The notes under the pieces are model-generated. The model worked only from the letters and a program-made list of their open reading frames with translations. It searched no databases and was not told where the DNA came from. From assembly GCA_011319805.1 (NCBI GenBank), contig SJRY01000229.1, positions 310,001 to 374,000 on the forward strand: a DNA stretch of 64,000 bases, written 5' to 3'. Both the position numbers and the translations under genes were made by a program. Shown piece by piece: positions 34,906-45,281 of this stretch; the stretch's first letter is position 1, and each line of letters starts with the position of its first letter. The stretch comes from Macrocybe gigantea (lineage: Eukaryota; Basidiomycota; Agaricomycetes; Agaricales; Callistosporiaceae).

Positions 34906-37112
34906 TCAGCGAGCCCACGGAGACTGAAGCAGGTCGCGCAATGCCATCGCTTCCTCTTTGTAGTCCAAAGGGAGGATTTTAGTGATCGCGCAACGAACGC
35001 GTGACGAACCCTGCGTCGTTTACCATGGATTAGGTTCGTTCAATCTCAGACTGACGGGAGGAACTTACATTATACGTGTCCGTTTTAGCCCGGCAAGAGA
35101 AGTTGTATGTGTTGCAATTGGCCTGGTGCAGGATAGCACTGTACTTTGCTTCATCGCGTTCCTACGCATGATCATCGTGAGCTACCGCGACTAAGTAGCT
35201 CTGCATGAACTTCGCTCAATTTACCTTGATCTCGACGAGCTCATTAGCAGACATGCCAAAGACTGCCACTCCGACGTCGTTGAAACCTTGGAACCAGGCT
35301 TGACCAGACCAGTCAGCTACGGCCAAAGACATGATATATCTTTTATAATAGTTTGTGAGAACAGAACGCAGGCACAGAGTGCGACTAACCGATGATCGGG
35401 AGAGTCATAACTTTTGTCGCATTTCTCGCACCGCCAGCTACCGCTATCACCAATGACTTTCTTGTTACATCCAGGAGTTCGACAGGCAGGGTAGGATATA
35501 TTGTCGGCTTTGATGTGCATGATAGTGGCACGGGCAGAGAAGTAATCAGCTTTGTCGGATTGACCCAAGTTTGAGGCCTTGACGTCGTATAAACTCCGCA
35601 TCTCGGACCGATTGAACGTCCCTTGTGCCCAGAAACGGCTCCAGCATTGGAGTGAGCTTGGAAAGATTGCTCGCTGCCAGTAGAGTCATACCAGCCCCGA
35701 AGGGCAAAGCATTCGTCTATATCGGGGTTGATAGTCATGGTACTGGAGCTGAACATAGAGAGCGATCGGCCTGGAATGATGCGTGGATTGACAGCCGTTT
35801 AAAAGAAGTGCGCCCACGTACCTCCGAAGTCTCCAACCTTGACACCTTTGAAAGCAATGACGGAAGCGGGTTCGGCATTATATTGTTCCGCTTGTCTGCC
35901 CCATAGCGTCAATCGCACAGAGTAACCCGATTTGTCGACAAGAGTAAGCTCTCGTTTAGTTATCTGTCCCATGGGACGTCTCAGAATCGAGAACCTGCAG
36001 AGTCTTTTGCGCTTACATTTCTGTTTTGTGCCTTCGACATGATTTCCGAAAGTGGAGATGCTTCTTTAACAATAGCGATTACATCTTTCGGGAAAGCTTG
36101 TCAATATAAATATTCAAAGTGAAGGAAATAACGAACCACAAGTCGAATCCTTTGGCAAATCTTCTAGGCCACTAAGCGGAACGAAATTGTACTTGACCAT
36201 GGGCAGATTGGTAGTGTCATGACACTGCGGAGGCGTCATCAGTAGAAGTCAGGATGCGACCATTGAAGCTGGTCACCTCTTCGACTTCAGTATTCCGCTC
36301 GAAGCTCAACTCGTAGTCGTTTTGAACATTGGAGAACTTCTTTTTTGCCAAGTTGACTCGAGCCTTGGATATATAGTATACTTTGCCCTCTTCTAGCTTA
36401 GGGTAGAGCTCGTCGACGGCAAGATTGAACGCGGTAGCCCTAATCTCGCCGGTTTCATCCATCAGCGTTACATTGAAGAGTTTGCCCTCGCCCCGTTGAT
36501 TGGACCATGTCTTGATCTCCGACTTCTGTGTAACGCGCGCTTTGATGGTCCAGTTATTTTGATATGGACTCAAACCTTCAATCGGAAAGACGGATCCCGC
36601 ACGCATCATTTTATGGGCGGAACTCTGAAGCGGCACGCCTGCTTGCTGCTTTGATGGACCAGATTGTTGTGCAGGTGCATTGGACGACTGGGACTGGTCT
36701 TCTGGGATCGGCTTAGGGTCGCCAATTTTATCGGCGGCAGATTCAAGAACTCGAAGAGCGAGGATGATAATCAACCTGGGAAGACTATTAGGTCAGTGAC
36801 CGACAAAGTACCAGGGGATACGAACCGCTTTTCTTGAACGTAATTGCAGGTGAGTTTCTCGATCACGGCTATAGTGTTCTTCCCAATCAAATTGTTTTGG
36901 ACCAAGTTGTTCAACTGAGTAGCGAGCATAGCCTGGATGAAGTGAATGCCATCCGACAGGATGATACGATACCTGTCGGGGCCGTTGGGGTTTGCAGAGT
37001 TCACCATCTTAATGGAAAGAAGCTGCAGCGTGTGCGGAGAGTTGAACAATGCTTCATCTTGCGGATCCCCGCGCTGAAGACGATAACAACTTCCTGCAGT
37101 GAGCTGGGCCAT
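34906..37112 (-). CDS. RFA1: Replication protein A large subunit (RPA70), one apparent 1-nt deletion
   Basis: Single-strand DNA-binding subunit of RPA, acting in replication, repair and recombination. The start [16 protein letters not shown] at 37112 opens the DBD-F fold. DBD-A/B follow, with [19 protein letters not shown] near 36500 and the [13 protein letters not shown] block near 35840. The C-terminal zinc ribbon [10 protein letters not shown] / WRCEKC lies near 35420-35500, and the end [20 protein letters not shown] is canonical. The frame breaks once: between VSG and [18 protein letters not shown] one base must be added at the CCC run at 35628-35630 (GGG on the coding strand) to keep the conserved sequence continuous. 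No intron can explain it. Otherwise all exons join cleanly. Confidence 0.95.
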
Positions 37113-37410
37113 CACGACGCGTATGTCGAAAGGCAGAAGAACTTCATTTGCATGACAAGCGTGTCACCGTGAGAAAGGAACATTAAGCAAATGTGTGGTC
37201 GCACGTGACCACACACATGTACAAGACTCTACTAACAAACCTAAGTTACATATCAAAGTAAAAGTACTATCTGGTGGAATAAGTTATGGGACTATCTGAT
37301 AATGCTGACTACGCCTGACTGAATAATATTTGAAATAAAATTTAAATCTCTGCCCTGAATGCGAGAGGGAACTGCTTAGCCTGGTTTGGCAGGGGAATAT
37401 CAATTTGGCT

Positions 37411-38886
37411 TCAGTGGTGCTTCAAAGCTGCGCGACGTGTCGCATCCCGTCCTGCCTTGAGAAGGTTGGACACTTCGGTTCCGCCGGTCCCCCGAACCGC
37501 GCCATCAGCCGACTTCCTCACCCTCCTCATGGTCGCGCTAACTGGACAGCCAGCTCGGTCAACAGGGTTGGAATGTGACATCGTGACGATATACAGGCAC
37601 GCGATCTTCATGTGTTCGTCCCTAAACCTTTTCAAGGCTAGTACGGCGCCATCGTACGGATCACGAAGCGCTGGGATCCTTTGAGCAAGATCCCGGATCG
37701 ATCTCGGAGTCGCTGCGAGGTGAGCAAGGTATTCACGATGCTTGCCAGGCATGTACCTGCGCATGCGCTCCATAAAACCATGGTCTGCGCTCTGATTGCC
37801 TGCAGAAGGAGGAGGATAGCGGCGTTTCCTAATGGTGTGGTCTATATCAAGGAAAATGTCAAGAGCGTGCATAACGCTGCTTTGCCCAGCAGATGGGCCA
37901 CTGAGGTCCAGCTTGTCGTAGCGCTGCACCCCTTCATAAATCCAGGCCGGACTATTCGGACCCTGAGAGCCGCTGCCCTCGTACCAAGGCCGAACCACCC
38001 AATAAAAGACATGAGGATCGCACGTCGGCCGGATGGATTGAATGAGTTCCGCAAGGTCCTCAATAATGCTTTGCAGACGATGAAGGTCTCTTGCGATCTT
38101 CGAGATGGAGGTCAGGTCCGTCAGGACAGGGAGATTGTTGTACTCGTCGATGATGCGCAGAGCTTCGATGCCACGCAGCTCGGCTTTTGCAGAGGCCAGA
38201 TAGAAATTCCGCTCGTCCTCCGTTCCTGAGAAGAGATTAACGAATTTTATGTTTTCAGAAGAGAAGGGTTGGTCTGGATTGACCAATTCCCAATTCCATA
38301 GTACGGTGTCCGCAAACGTCAGTACTGGGGCTATACCAAGAGCTCGCGAGACCGAGACCAGGGGAAGGGCGAGTGATTTAGGAATGATGATGGATGACGC
38401 GATTTCAGAAGGGGGATAGAATGGGCGTAGAAGCTGACGAGCCAGGCCAATACCAGATGAGCGCGTTGAAGGAAACGGATGTCCTCATGAAAGGCACGCG
38501 TGTCGAGGACCGGCCACTAGAGACGCGTAAGATTTATGACAAGAAGAAATGTTGCTGATACGCACCTCCGAGATAGCAGATCTCCACGTTTCCCCAAAGG
38601 ATCGCCGCATCACGGCTTCGTCTGACGTGTCTTCGCCGAGACTGAGCTTGTCGTTTGCGTCCTCAAGGGCACATTCCCACAAAGTAAACTGTTCGGGAAG
38701 TCGGGGAAGAGGTTTCGGCGGGAAGAAGCCAGTTTGGCTGTCGATGTCAAAGTCGACGGGAGAACGCCTGTCAATTATTGCTCGACGGTGGGCAAGCCGC
38801 ACAGAGGAATTGAACAAGGATAAAGCGAGTCGCACAAACAACCTGAGGAGGTGTGGAGGAGAAGGAAACAAATTGATGACGTCCAT
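37411..38886 (-). CDS. IDO: Indoleamine 2,3-dioxygenase, one apparent 1-nt deletion
   Basis: Haem enzyme that opens the indole ring of tryptophan, first step of the kynurenine route to NAD. Exon 1 (from the Met at 38886) contains FDIDSQTGFFPPKPLPRLPE. Exon 2 contains the haem/substrate pocket segments: LTFADTVLWNWEL, NLFSGTEDERNFYLAS, SAGQSSVMHALDIFL and MERMRRYMPGKHREYL. The proximal His is in LKRFRDEHMKIACLYIV, and the C-terminal GTGGTEVSNLLKAGRD follows. The run of five G at 38411-38415 appears one base short: adding one joins WLVSFYAHSIPP to SEIASSIIIP. A 3n-length GT-AG stretch (about 38770-38842) inside exon 1 may be a further intron. The neighbouring genes are unrelated. Confidence 0.92.
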
Positions 38887-39505
38887 TGCCTAGGTATTCG
38901 TAGAAGCTGTTGATTTGGTATTGGAGGAATGAGAAGACGTTCTTGGATTCGACGTGCAGCTATTGCTCTCTAGACAAGCCTCTTATACGAAAAATTCTGC
39001 GCCATTCGCCGCCACATCAGATTAAGAAATCCAGTGTACATCTGGCCGTCGGGGAATGTCGACCAGATCCATGGTTCATGGCCTGCTGCTTGGTGAACCG
39101 CCCCTTTCGGGATTCCATCCCGCGCGGCAGCCGTCTGGAAGGGTCATGTAACTCGTGTTGGAATATTGACTGAATTTTTCGTCTGACCCCTCGATCGCGA
39201 TCGCTGTGCAATCTCAATTTCAGTAATGAAAGGCGGTTCTTGTAACCTCGATCTCCTAGGGAAGGAGACATAGTATTGCGCGTCTAATAAAATCGCTGCC
39301 AGGACGCGACATGGCAACGGCGAGACGGCCAGCACCGGGGAGGTGAGAACATGATCGTCTCACCTACGTTGCACTGGGACTTTGATTCATCCCTTGCGGA
39401 ACTGCATTTTGAGACTGGATAGTTTTGATGCGATACAATTTCTGCGAGTTGTGAGTGATGCAGTTTGTACCAACGGATCAGGACGAAGACCTCTCCACAA
39501 TATAC
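38887..39505. other. Intergenic region upstream of IDO, up to the transposon
   Basis: About 620 bp that should include the IDO promoter. The ORFs seen on both strands lack splice or family support. It ends at the TA dinucleotide (39504-39505) where the transposable element was inserted. Confidence 0.45.
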
Positions 39506-39549
39506 TAACACCGACCCAAACATCGGTCAGGACCCACCTTTCGGACAGC
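39506..39549 (+). repeat. Left terminal inverted repeat
   Basis: Begins CTAACACCGACCC and ends CTTTCGGACAG. It matches the reverse complement of 40425-40467 with one single-base indel (an extra G after GGTCA). It contains an internal imperfect palindrome around CCGAC / GTCGG-type halves. Confidence 0.88.
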
Positions 39550-39785
39550 TCGAATATCTCGCCACATATTGGCTCTACCCACACCAAAGTTGATATCTGA
39601 CACCTAGGACAACTATTAAAGTACTTCAATGAAGTTAGTATTGTATAAAATATGGTATCTGACCAGAGCGTAGAAAAGCAGTTTGTCACGCCTGCCGACA
39701 AATGCCGCGTCAGAGCAACGTCGGAGTTTGATATCCAGAAATGGAATGAACAGCAAATGCGTCGCGTCGCGTCAGTTTGCCTCTC

Positions 39786-40163
39786 ATGCCCGCTGCGCGG
39801 AAATCCACAAGGCATCGCGATCGACGTTCAAATAACCCAAGTTATGAAGCCCGCGTGCAGGACGCGCTGGAACGCATCGCTACTGGAGAGTACAGCAGCT
39901 TCCGGAAAGCTGAAGCGGCAATAGGAGTGAGTGATAAAACACGAGAATGAACCTTGCCCATGCTGAAATCCTAGATTCCATCTTCGACGCTTTCTGACAG
40001 GGCAAAGAGACGACACGCGTCATGGAAAGACTCCAGCGCGGTGCGGCAGCTCCTCACACCGGAACAGAAGCAAACCATTCTCGATTGGATAGCACATCGG
40101 AGGAGCATCGGCTTGCCGTTTTCACCCGCTGATATCCGCACCGATTGCAGCATATCATTATAA
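39786..40163 (+). pseudogene. Truncated pogo-type transposase, helix-turn-helix part only
   Basis: Exon 1 (39786-39926) and exon 2 (39975-40163) are joined by a 48-nt GT-AG intron. The start MPAARKSTRHRDRRSNNPSY is followed by a psq-like helix-turn-helix (RVQDALERIATGEYSSFRKA, AAIGIPSSTLSDRAKRR) and the start of a CENPB-type second DNA-binding domain (LLTPEQKQTILDWIAHRR). The frame ends at TAA 40161-40163, about 110 residues, just where the second domain should continue. No D-D-E/D catalytic sequence follows. It could still be expressed as a DNA-binding protein that recognises the element ends. I call it a truncated transposase because of the TIRs, the TA duplication and the domain pattern. 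Confidence 0.72.
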
Positions 40164-40424
40164 TAATTATCATCCCTACTACACTGATAATACTTACGAT
40201 CAAGCTTACGATGCTTCTAATATGCCAGATCATTATCATCAGGCAGCCCAGTATTACTTTTCTCACCAGCGATATCTTGAGAATAATTTTAATCGTAGTA
40301 TACAACCATCTAGTAGCAATCTGTAGATAATTCTTCTGTTCTTCGCGACGGGATACAGTGAGCATTCGGAGCGTCCGACCACTGGGTCCGGCGGAGTTCA
40401 AATATGTCACTTGTCACATTGTGA

Positions 40425-40467
40425 CTGTCCGAAAGGTGGGTCTGACCGATGTTTGGGTCGGTGTTAG
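40425..40467 (-). repeat. Right terminal inverted repeat
   Basis: Reads CTGTCCGAAAGGTGGG and ends GGTCGGTGTTAG on the plus strand, i.e. the reverse complement of the left repeat except for one missing base. It is followed by TA at 40468-40469. Confidence 0.88.
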
Positions 40468-40811
40468 TACAGCAGACAAGTTAGACGCAGTCGATTGGAG
40501 CAGGCGAAAGCGCTAAGGAGTAATCTGTAATGTGCCAGGGCGGCGACCCAGGTCGATCTTGGTAGCTGGATTGGGTATAAGCCATTTGGGATATTTAAGG
40601 ACAAATTGCGTAGCTGGCACGACGCTTGAACAAATCAGCTAACCCACATCTGAGTAGCCCAAAAGAAAAAAAAAATGGACATGCTCTAGCCGACTCTAAT
40701 GCTCCGATTGACACGAAATTCTTGTTTGAGTTGAGCTGATACCGCTCGGACTTTCTCATCATTTGAAGGGGACTAAACATGTGATCGTACATAGCCAAGT
40801 TATCATCAAAA
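40468..40811. other. Intergenic region, transposon to HIBCH 3' end
   Basis: Short AT-leaning stretch that should hold the 3' flank of the hydrolase gene. No gene recognised. Confidence 0.45.
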
Positions 40812-42688
40812 TCAAGGCCGCGCTGGTGAGTGCTTCCACTTCAACCAAACAAAGTTACCGTCCTTGTTATCAACAATCTCGCACTTTCGGCGCGCCACTT
40901 CAAGCACCTTCTCCTTGACACCAAGCTTTCCTCGCCTCAGATCGTTGAATTTTTCCACAAGTTCATCCAGCCGAATACCAGTACCTCCGCCGGAGCTATG
41001 AGTACCCATAACCATCGAACCGATTTCTTCTTCAGTTGGCAAGGCATATCTCATATGTTTGGTCGAGGTGCCTGAGGGCACATGATCTGCAACCACGAGT
41101 TGCGGCATGGGCGACAAGTACGGCGACGTTGGCTCAAAGAACCTGGACAAGATCTCATCAGAGACGTCCGTCAGCGCTGTGGGAGACCACGCAGGTCGCT
41201 CCGCGCCATTTTTCTTGTTCTTGTTCAACAAAACAGCAGTTACGCCTGTCTGAAAATCGGGGCTTGCGCCGCTCTGAATGATGTGGGAACTTGTCATCAA
41301 GGAACACGCGATCTGTGGAAAAACAATTTACTTACACAGTACGCGGTTGCAATCTTCAATTCCATGTCTAACGCCTCCAAAAGGGTCATCTCCTTCCCTT
41401 TGCGAATGGCCTTCAGGGCAACCTTCAGGCTAGTCGGGCTCCGCAAATGCAAAACGGCCAGTGTATCGGTTGCCCACTGGCGAATTGCTGGATTTCCTGC
41501 CTGGCTGAACGATTGGAGATCTTCTACAATTTGTTCTATTCGGTCATGGCGGAAGGCGAAGTCAAGAGCTTCACGCGTGTCCCCTGTCAGTGGCGTCGGC
41601 GGTTCTTCTGGTTGACGTTCCGATGAAAATTCTTCAATAGTATTATTGATTGTATTGGGATGCGCCTTTTCAAGGGCGGCTAAACGATCAAGCAGGATAG
41701 GAACCCTCCTGGAGGGAATGAAATGAGTTGCGAGACCTAGGTCGCTGTGACGAGTCATTTGGTGAACATAACAAGTGAGTCACTATAGCGTACAAAACAG
41801 CTCTGCCCTTCAGTGTATCCGATGTTAGAGCAAAATAGGTGCCTAGTTGACCGTCCAATCTTGACAAGAAGTAACTGGCGCCAACATCAGGGCAATAACC
41901 AATTTTGGTCTCTGGCATGGCAAAAATGGTGTTTTCTGTCGCGATCCTGAACGGCGCGTGTGCCGCAAGGCCGTAGCCGCCCCCCACTTAGTGCATGTCA
42001 GCGAAGAAACAGACACAAGACCAGGACAGCCTACTGGTTAGACCGTCCATTATGGCAACATAGGGTTTGCGCAGCGTAGCCAGTATATAGTCCATTTCAA
42101 ACCTGATGCAGCCTTAAGTCACCCAGACGCGATATGCAATTCGTGCCACTCACTCTCGCTTGAAGAAGTCAATTGCCTTGGAGCGCGTGGTTGAGTCGGT
42201 CGCTGCCTGTATGACACCTTGAAGCAATATTATCTGAGAACCGCGAATGCCTGCGCGAATGATACACGTACTTGCAACATCGCCACCAGCGCAAAAGGCT
42301 CTCCCGACGCCTGAGCCAACGATAATGTCGCACAAATCAGAGTTGCTCCATTCCTGTGACGTGCTCGGTAAGAACAACGGGAAGGTTCAACATCAGCTCC
42401 GACCTCTATTTTTGGCCGCAATAGAGCCAGCATAGGTTCATCGAGCGCATTCAACTTGTGCGACCTATTTAGGATATACGAGCGAACGGTCGCGTTTGAT
42501 TCGAAGAGAATGGGCGGCTAGAACATGGATGAACAAGATACAAGCATAGCCAAAAGTGGAGGACAGACCTCCTGTGCAGCATTGGAGGACGCTGTGGACA
42601 TCATGTGGTTTGTGATGGCTCTCGTACGACGGACAACAGACATGCCACTGCGAGACATGCCCTTGACGAGGGATGGTACAGCCAGCAT
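40812..42688 (-). CDS. HIBCH: 3-Hydroxyisobutyryl-CoA hydrolase, mitochondrial
   Basis: Crotonase-fold thioesterase of valine catabolism that releases 3-hydroxyisobutyrate from its CoA ester. The start at 42688 gives a basic, acid-free presequence (MLAVPSLVKGMSRSGMSVVR) suited to mitochondrial import. An intron then leads to ILNRSHKLNALDEPMLALL. The oxyanion-hole segment GRAFCAGGDVA lies near 42280-42310, and the second, GGGYGLAAHAPFRIATENT, near 41930-41985. FAMPETKIGYCPDVGASYFL follows, then DLGLATHFIPS, and the family-specific C-terminal domain (LRSPTSLKVALKAIRKGKEM) ends at 40812. All exons join in frame. The start codon lies 137 bp from the divergent TBCE start. Confidence 0.95.
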
Positions 42689-42825
42689 TCGTGAGCAAGG
42701 CCAATAAATTTGGAATCCCAAGTTCACAACCTGACAAGCGGCGGGAGCAAAAGTCCCTGTAGTAGGGTTAGGGTTTCGGCTCAGTTCAATCCGACTTCCC
42801 GGATTATCAGGCCACCGTACTTAAC
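42689..42825. promoter_or_regulatory. Shared divergent promoter HIBCH / TBCE with a telo-box
   Basis: The interval is 137 bp long. It contains AGGGTTAGGGTTT at 42764-42776, one and a half telomere-type TTAGGG units; read in reverse this contains AAACCCTAA, the telo-box. Such sites bind Tbf1/Rap1-like Myb factors in fungi and plants. That a factor binds here is inference. Confidence 0.55.
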
Positions 42826-44861
42826 ATGGACCTGCCCAGCGTGGGCAGTCGCATCGCCCTCGCAGGCCAGCTCGGCACTATCAAGTATGTTGGTTCAGTC
42901 GACGACACCACGGGTACATGGCTCGGCGTTGAATGGGATGATCCCGCCCGTGGCAAACACGATGGCGTCAAAGATGGTAAACGATACTTCACTTGTTGGT
43001 AAGCCTCCCACCGGCAGCCGCTTTCCCCGCCTCCTGTCCCCTTTTCGAATGGTTATATCTCGTACACAGGAACCGCAATGCAGGCTCGTTTATTCGGCCA
43101 TCGGCGAAATTATGCCACGGAATGTCTTTTTTGGAAGCTTTGGTTGCAAAATATGTAGAAGCGTTGCATGGTCCGGATTCCCAGGAGACGGTAGTGTTAG
43201 GGTCTTCCAATGGTGCTATTGTGGTCGAGGCCGTCCGCCTGGACAAAATCAGAGGCAAGCTGGCGAATTTACGCCAGCTGCGCATGGTCAGCCTGGACAA
43301 CCAGTGTCTTGGAAAATGCGATCCGCCAGGGGCAATACAAGACACTTGTCCAAGTGCGTCGCACTCGCAGAATATATCATAGCTGACGCAACAACGTCGT
43401 TTCTAGATCTTCAGGGTATCGACCTGTCAATGAACCTGCTTCCGAGCTGGGATGTAGTTGCCGCGATTGGCAGAGAACTCCATGCTCTGCAGCGGCTTGC
43501 ACTAAAGTTCGGATCCGTCTCATCGTATCCATTTAGAGCTATATTCAACCTTCATTACGCAGTCGGAATAGACTCCAGCCACCAACAGATGATACATCAC
43601 TCGCGAGTGCCTTCACAAATCTAACCGAGCTGCAACTCAACGAGACAATGATGACGTGGTCAGAAGCCCAGCGCATCGCCGTCTTCATGCCAAGATTACG
43701 TGTTCTTGAAATGGGCTATAATCATCTGACAAAGCTGTGTGGTGTGAGCGAACAGCTACCTTCGAACACGTCCATCGAAACAATCAATCTCGACAGCAAT
43801 GCTTGCGCCGAGTGGTCAGACATCTGGAATGCCATGTCGAAGATCAGGTCGTGAGTAGCGACATAAGCTTTGTTGGACTTGCAAACGCTCAACTGCACGC
43901 CTTTCAAGTCTACGTCACATCATATTGACATCCAACGGCCTCGGCGCCATACCCTTTCCGGAAACTCCGCGACAAAAATTACAAACAGTAAAACAAGTCT
44001 CCCTGTCAACAAATAAGCTGAATGGCTGGATGGACGTGGATGCGCTACGTTGCTGGTTTCCGAACCTAGAGGCCCTGTCACTGATTGATAACCCTCTGAC
44101 GGGTAAGACCACAAATGAGCATTCATCTGTGCATTAAGCCTGAAGCAGCTATCTCGTGAGATCTCGAACGCCATGCGCGACCCTTTATCATATCCAGAAT
44201 ACCGTCGCTATTGATACTCGATGGAGCAGCAGTACATCGATCGTTCGTCCCGCCATGAATGACTTTGACCTTTTCTGTTTTTTTTTTACATTCAGATATC
44301 GAGCAAGGAGAGAACAGATGCCGAACTCTTTTTCATATCCTACGTCATGAGGAACGGTCCTGAGTCGGAAGCGGAGCGGATAGCAATATACCCTCGGTGG
44401 ATGGAACTCTGCGAGAGTGAGTTTTCTCTTGAAGGGCATCTCCAGACAATGAACTTTTTCTCGCCTAGAGCATGGCAGACCTGAGGGCAAGCCTAAAAGG
44501 AGCTTCAACTCCAATAAACTCAGCAATGCCTTGTTGAGTGCGTGACCACACCATTCCCAATATCCGTTCTCTACTAACTGCTGCTCATCGCAGCTCTCAA
44601 CGTCACGCCTTTTAGACCTCCTGAAACACGGTCTGCAGCAGAACCCTTTTTGCACTGCCGTGTCCTACCTGCGATGACAGTGCGAATGTTACGCATGAAA
44701 ATTCGGAAAATGCTTAAAAGCGATGGTAATATACAATTATGATTCGAATGCAGGATGGGCGATTAGTAGATCTCGACAGTACTCAGGATCAGTCCACATT
44801 GGAGTGGCTAGGGCTGGAGGAAGGATCAAATATCGTGTTTGGGATAGACGACAACAAATAA
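42826..44861 (+). CDS. TBCE: Tubulin-folding cofactor E, one apparent 1-nt deletion
   Basis: Chaperone that works with cofactors C and D to form alpha/beta-tubulin dimers. The N-terminal CAP-Gly domain is clear (GTIKYVGSVDDTTGTWLGVE, then CNAGSF-like NRNAGSFIRPS after the first intron). A leucine-rich-repeat region follows (GIDLSMNLLPSWDVVAAI, LTELQLNETMM, LRHIILTSNGL, KQVSLSTNKLNGW, LEALSLIDNPLTG). Then come IPSLLILDGAAISSKERTDA and the C-terminal ubiquitin-like domain. In that last domain the frame meets TGA at 44740-44742; one extra G after position 44741 turns it into TGG and restores DGRLVDLDSTQ and the normal end at 44861. The 28-nt GT-AG stretch there is too short and out of phase to be an intron. 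Confidence 0.93.
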
Positions 44862-45281
44862 ATGTGAATCCACAGATCCGCAGCCGCAATACAAAACCAA
44901 CGACTTGCACGAATGGGGATACACATTCATAGTTCCAGTGGCAAGTGGCGTTCGGTCGACAAGCCCATTGCGTTTAGGACGGACCACGAGGACCTTCAAG
45001 TATGGGCAGCATTGCCCAGCCAAAAATTCCAATGCCTTGGTGTCGAACTGTGCCCAGTTTGAGTGCACGCCTTTGCCCATTACCTGTGACAAGTCCATGG
45101 AACGAAATTTCACCGATGCCAGAGGGCGGGACCAACGGAATTTGACCAACAGAGAGAAAATACACGGTCCGCGTAAACGACAAAACCATTTTCGAGGAGA
45201 AACCAAGGTAAGGAGCACATAGAACTTTGAACGTTTGTTCGTTCCCGCTAGCGCTGTTTCAGGACACCCGCCGTGATCACC
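44862..45281. other. Convergent 3' region, TBCE / SR protein
   Basis: Both neighbouring genes end here, so this 420-bp interval holds two terminators. The ORFs present lack family support. Confidence 0.45.

Larger units (their letters stand above)
39506..40467. mobile_element. Non-autonomous Tc1/pogo-type DNA transposon
   Basis: A 962-bp element bounded by near-perfect inverted repeats of about 44 bp and flanked on both sides by TA (39504-39505 and 40468-40469), the target-site duplication of Tc1/mariner/pogo elements. The only coding content recognised is a short psq/CENPB-type helix-turn-helix gene (39786-40163). The DDE catalytic domain is absent, so the copy cannot move itself. Full-length fungal pogo/Fot1-like elements are usually about 2 kb or longer, so this copy has lost more than half. 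Placement is between the promoter of IDO and the 3' end of the acyl-CoA hydrolase gene. Confidence 0.85.

Noticed and set aside
37681..38229. Plus-strand ORF of 182 codons
   Set aside because: Antisense to the IDO catalytic exon; no motif and no splice support.
44728..44755. 28-nt GT-AG intron in TBCE
   Set aside because: Too short for a fungal spliceosomal intron and it would leave the ubiquitin-like domain out of frame; one missing G explains the data better.
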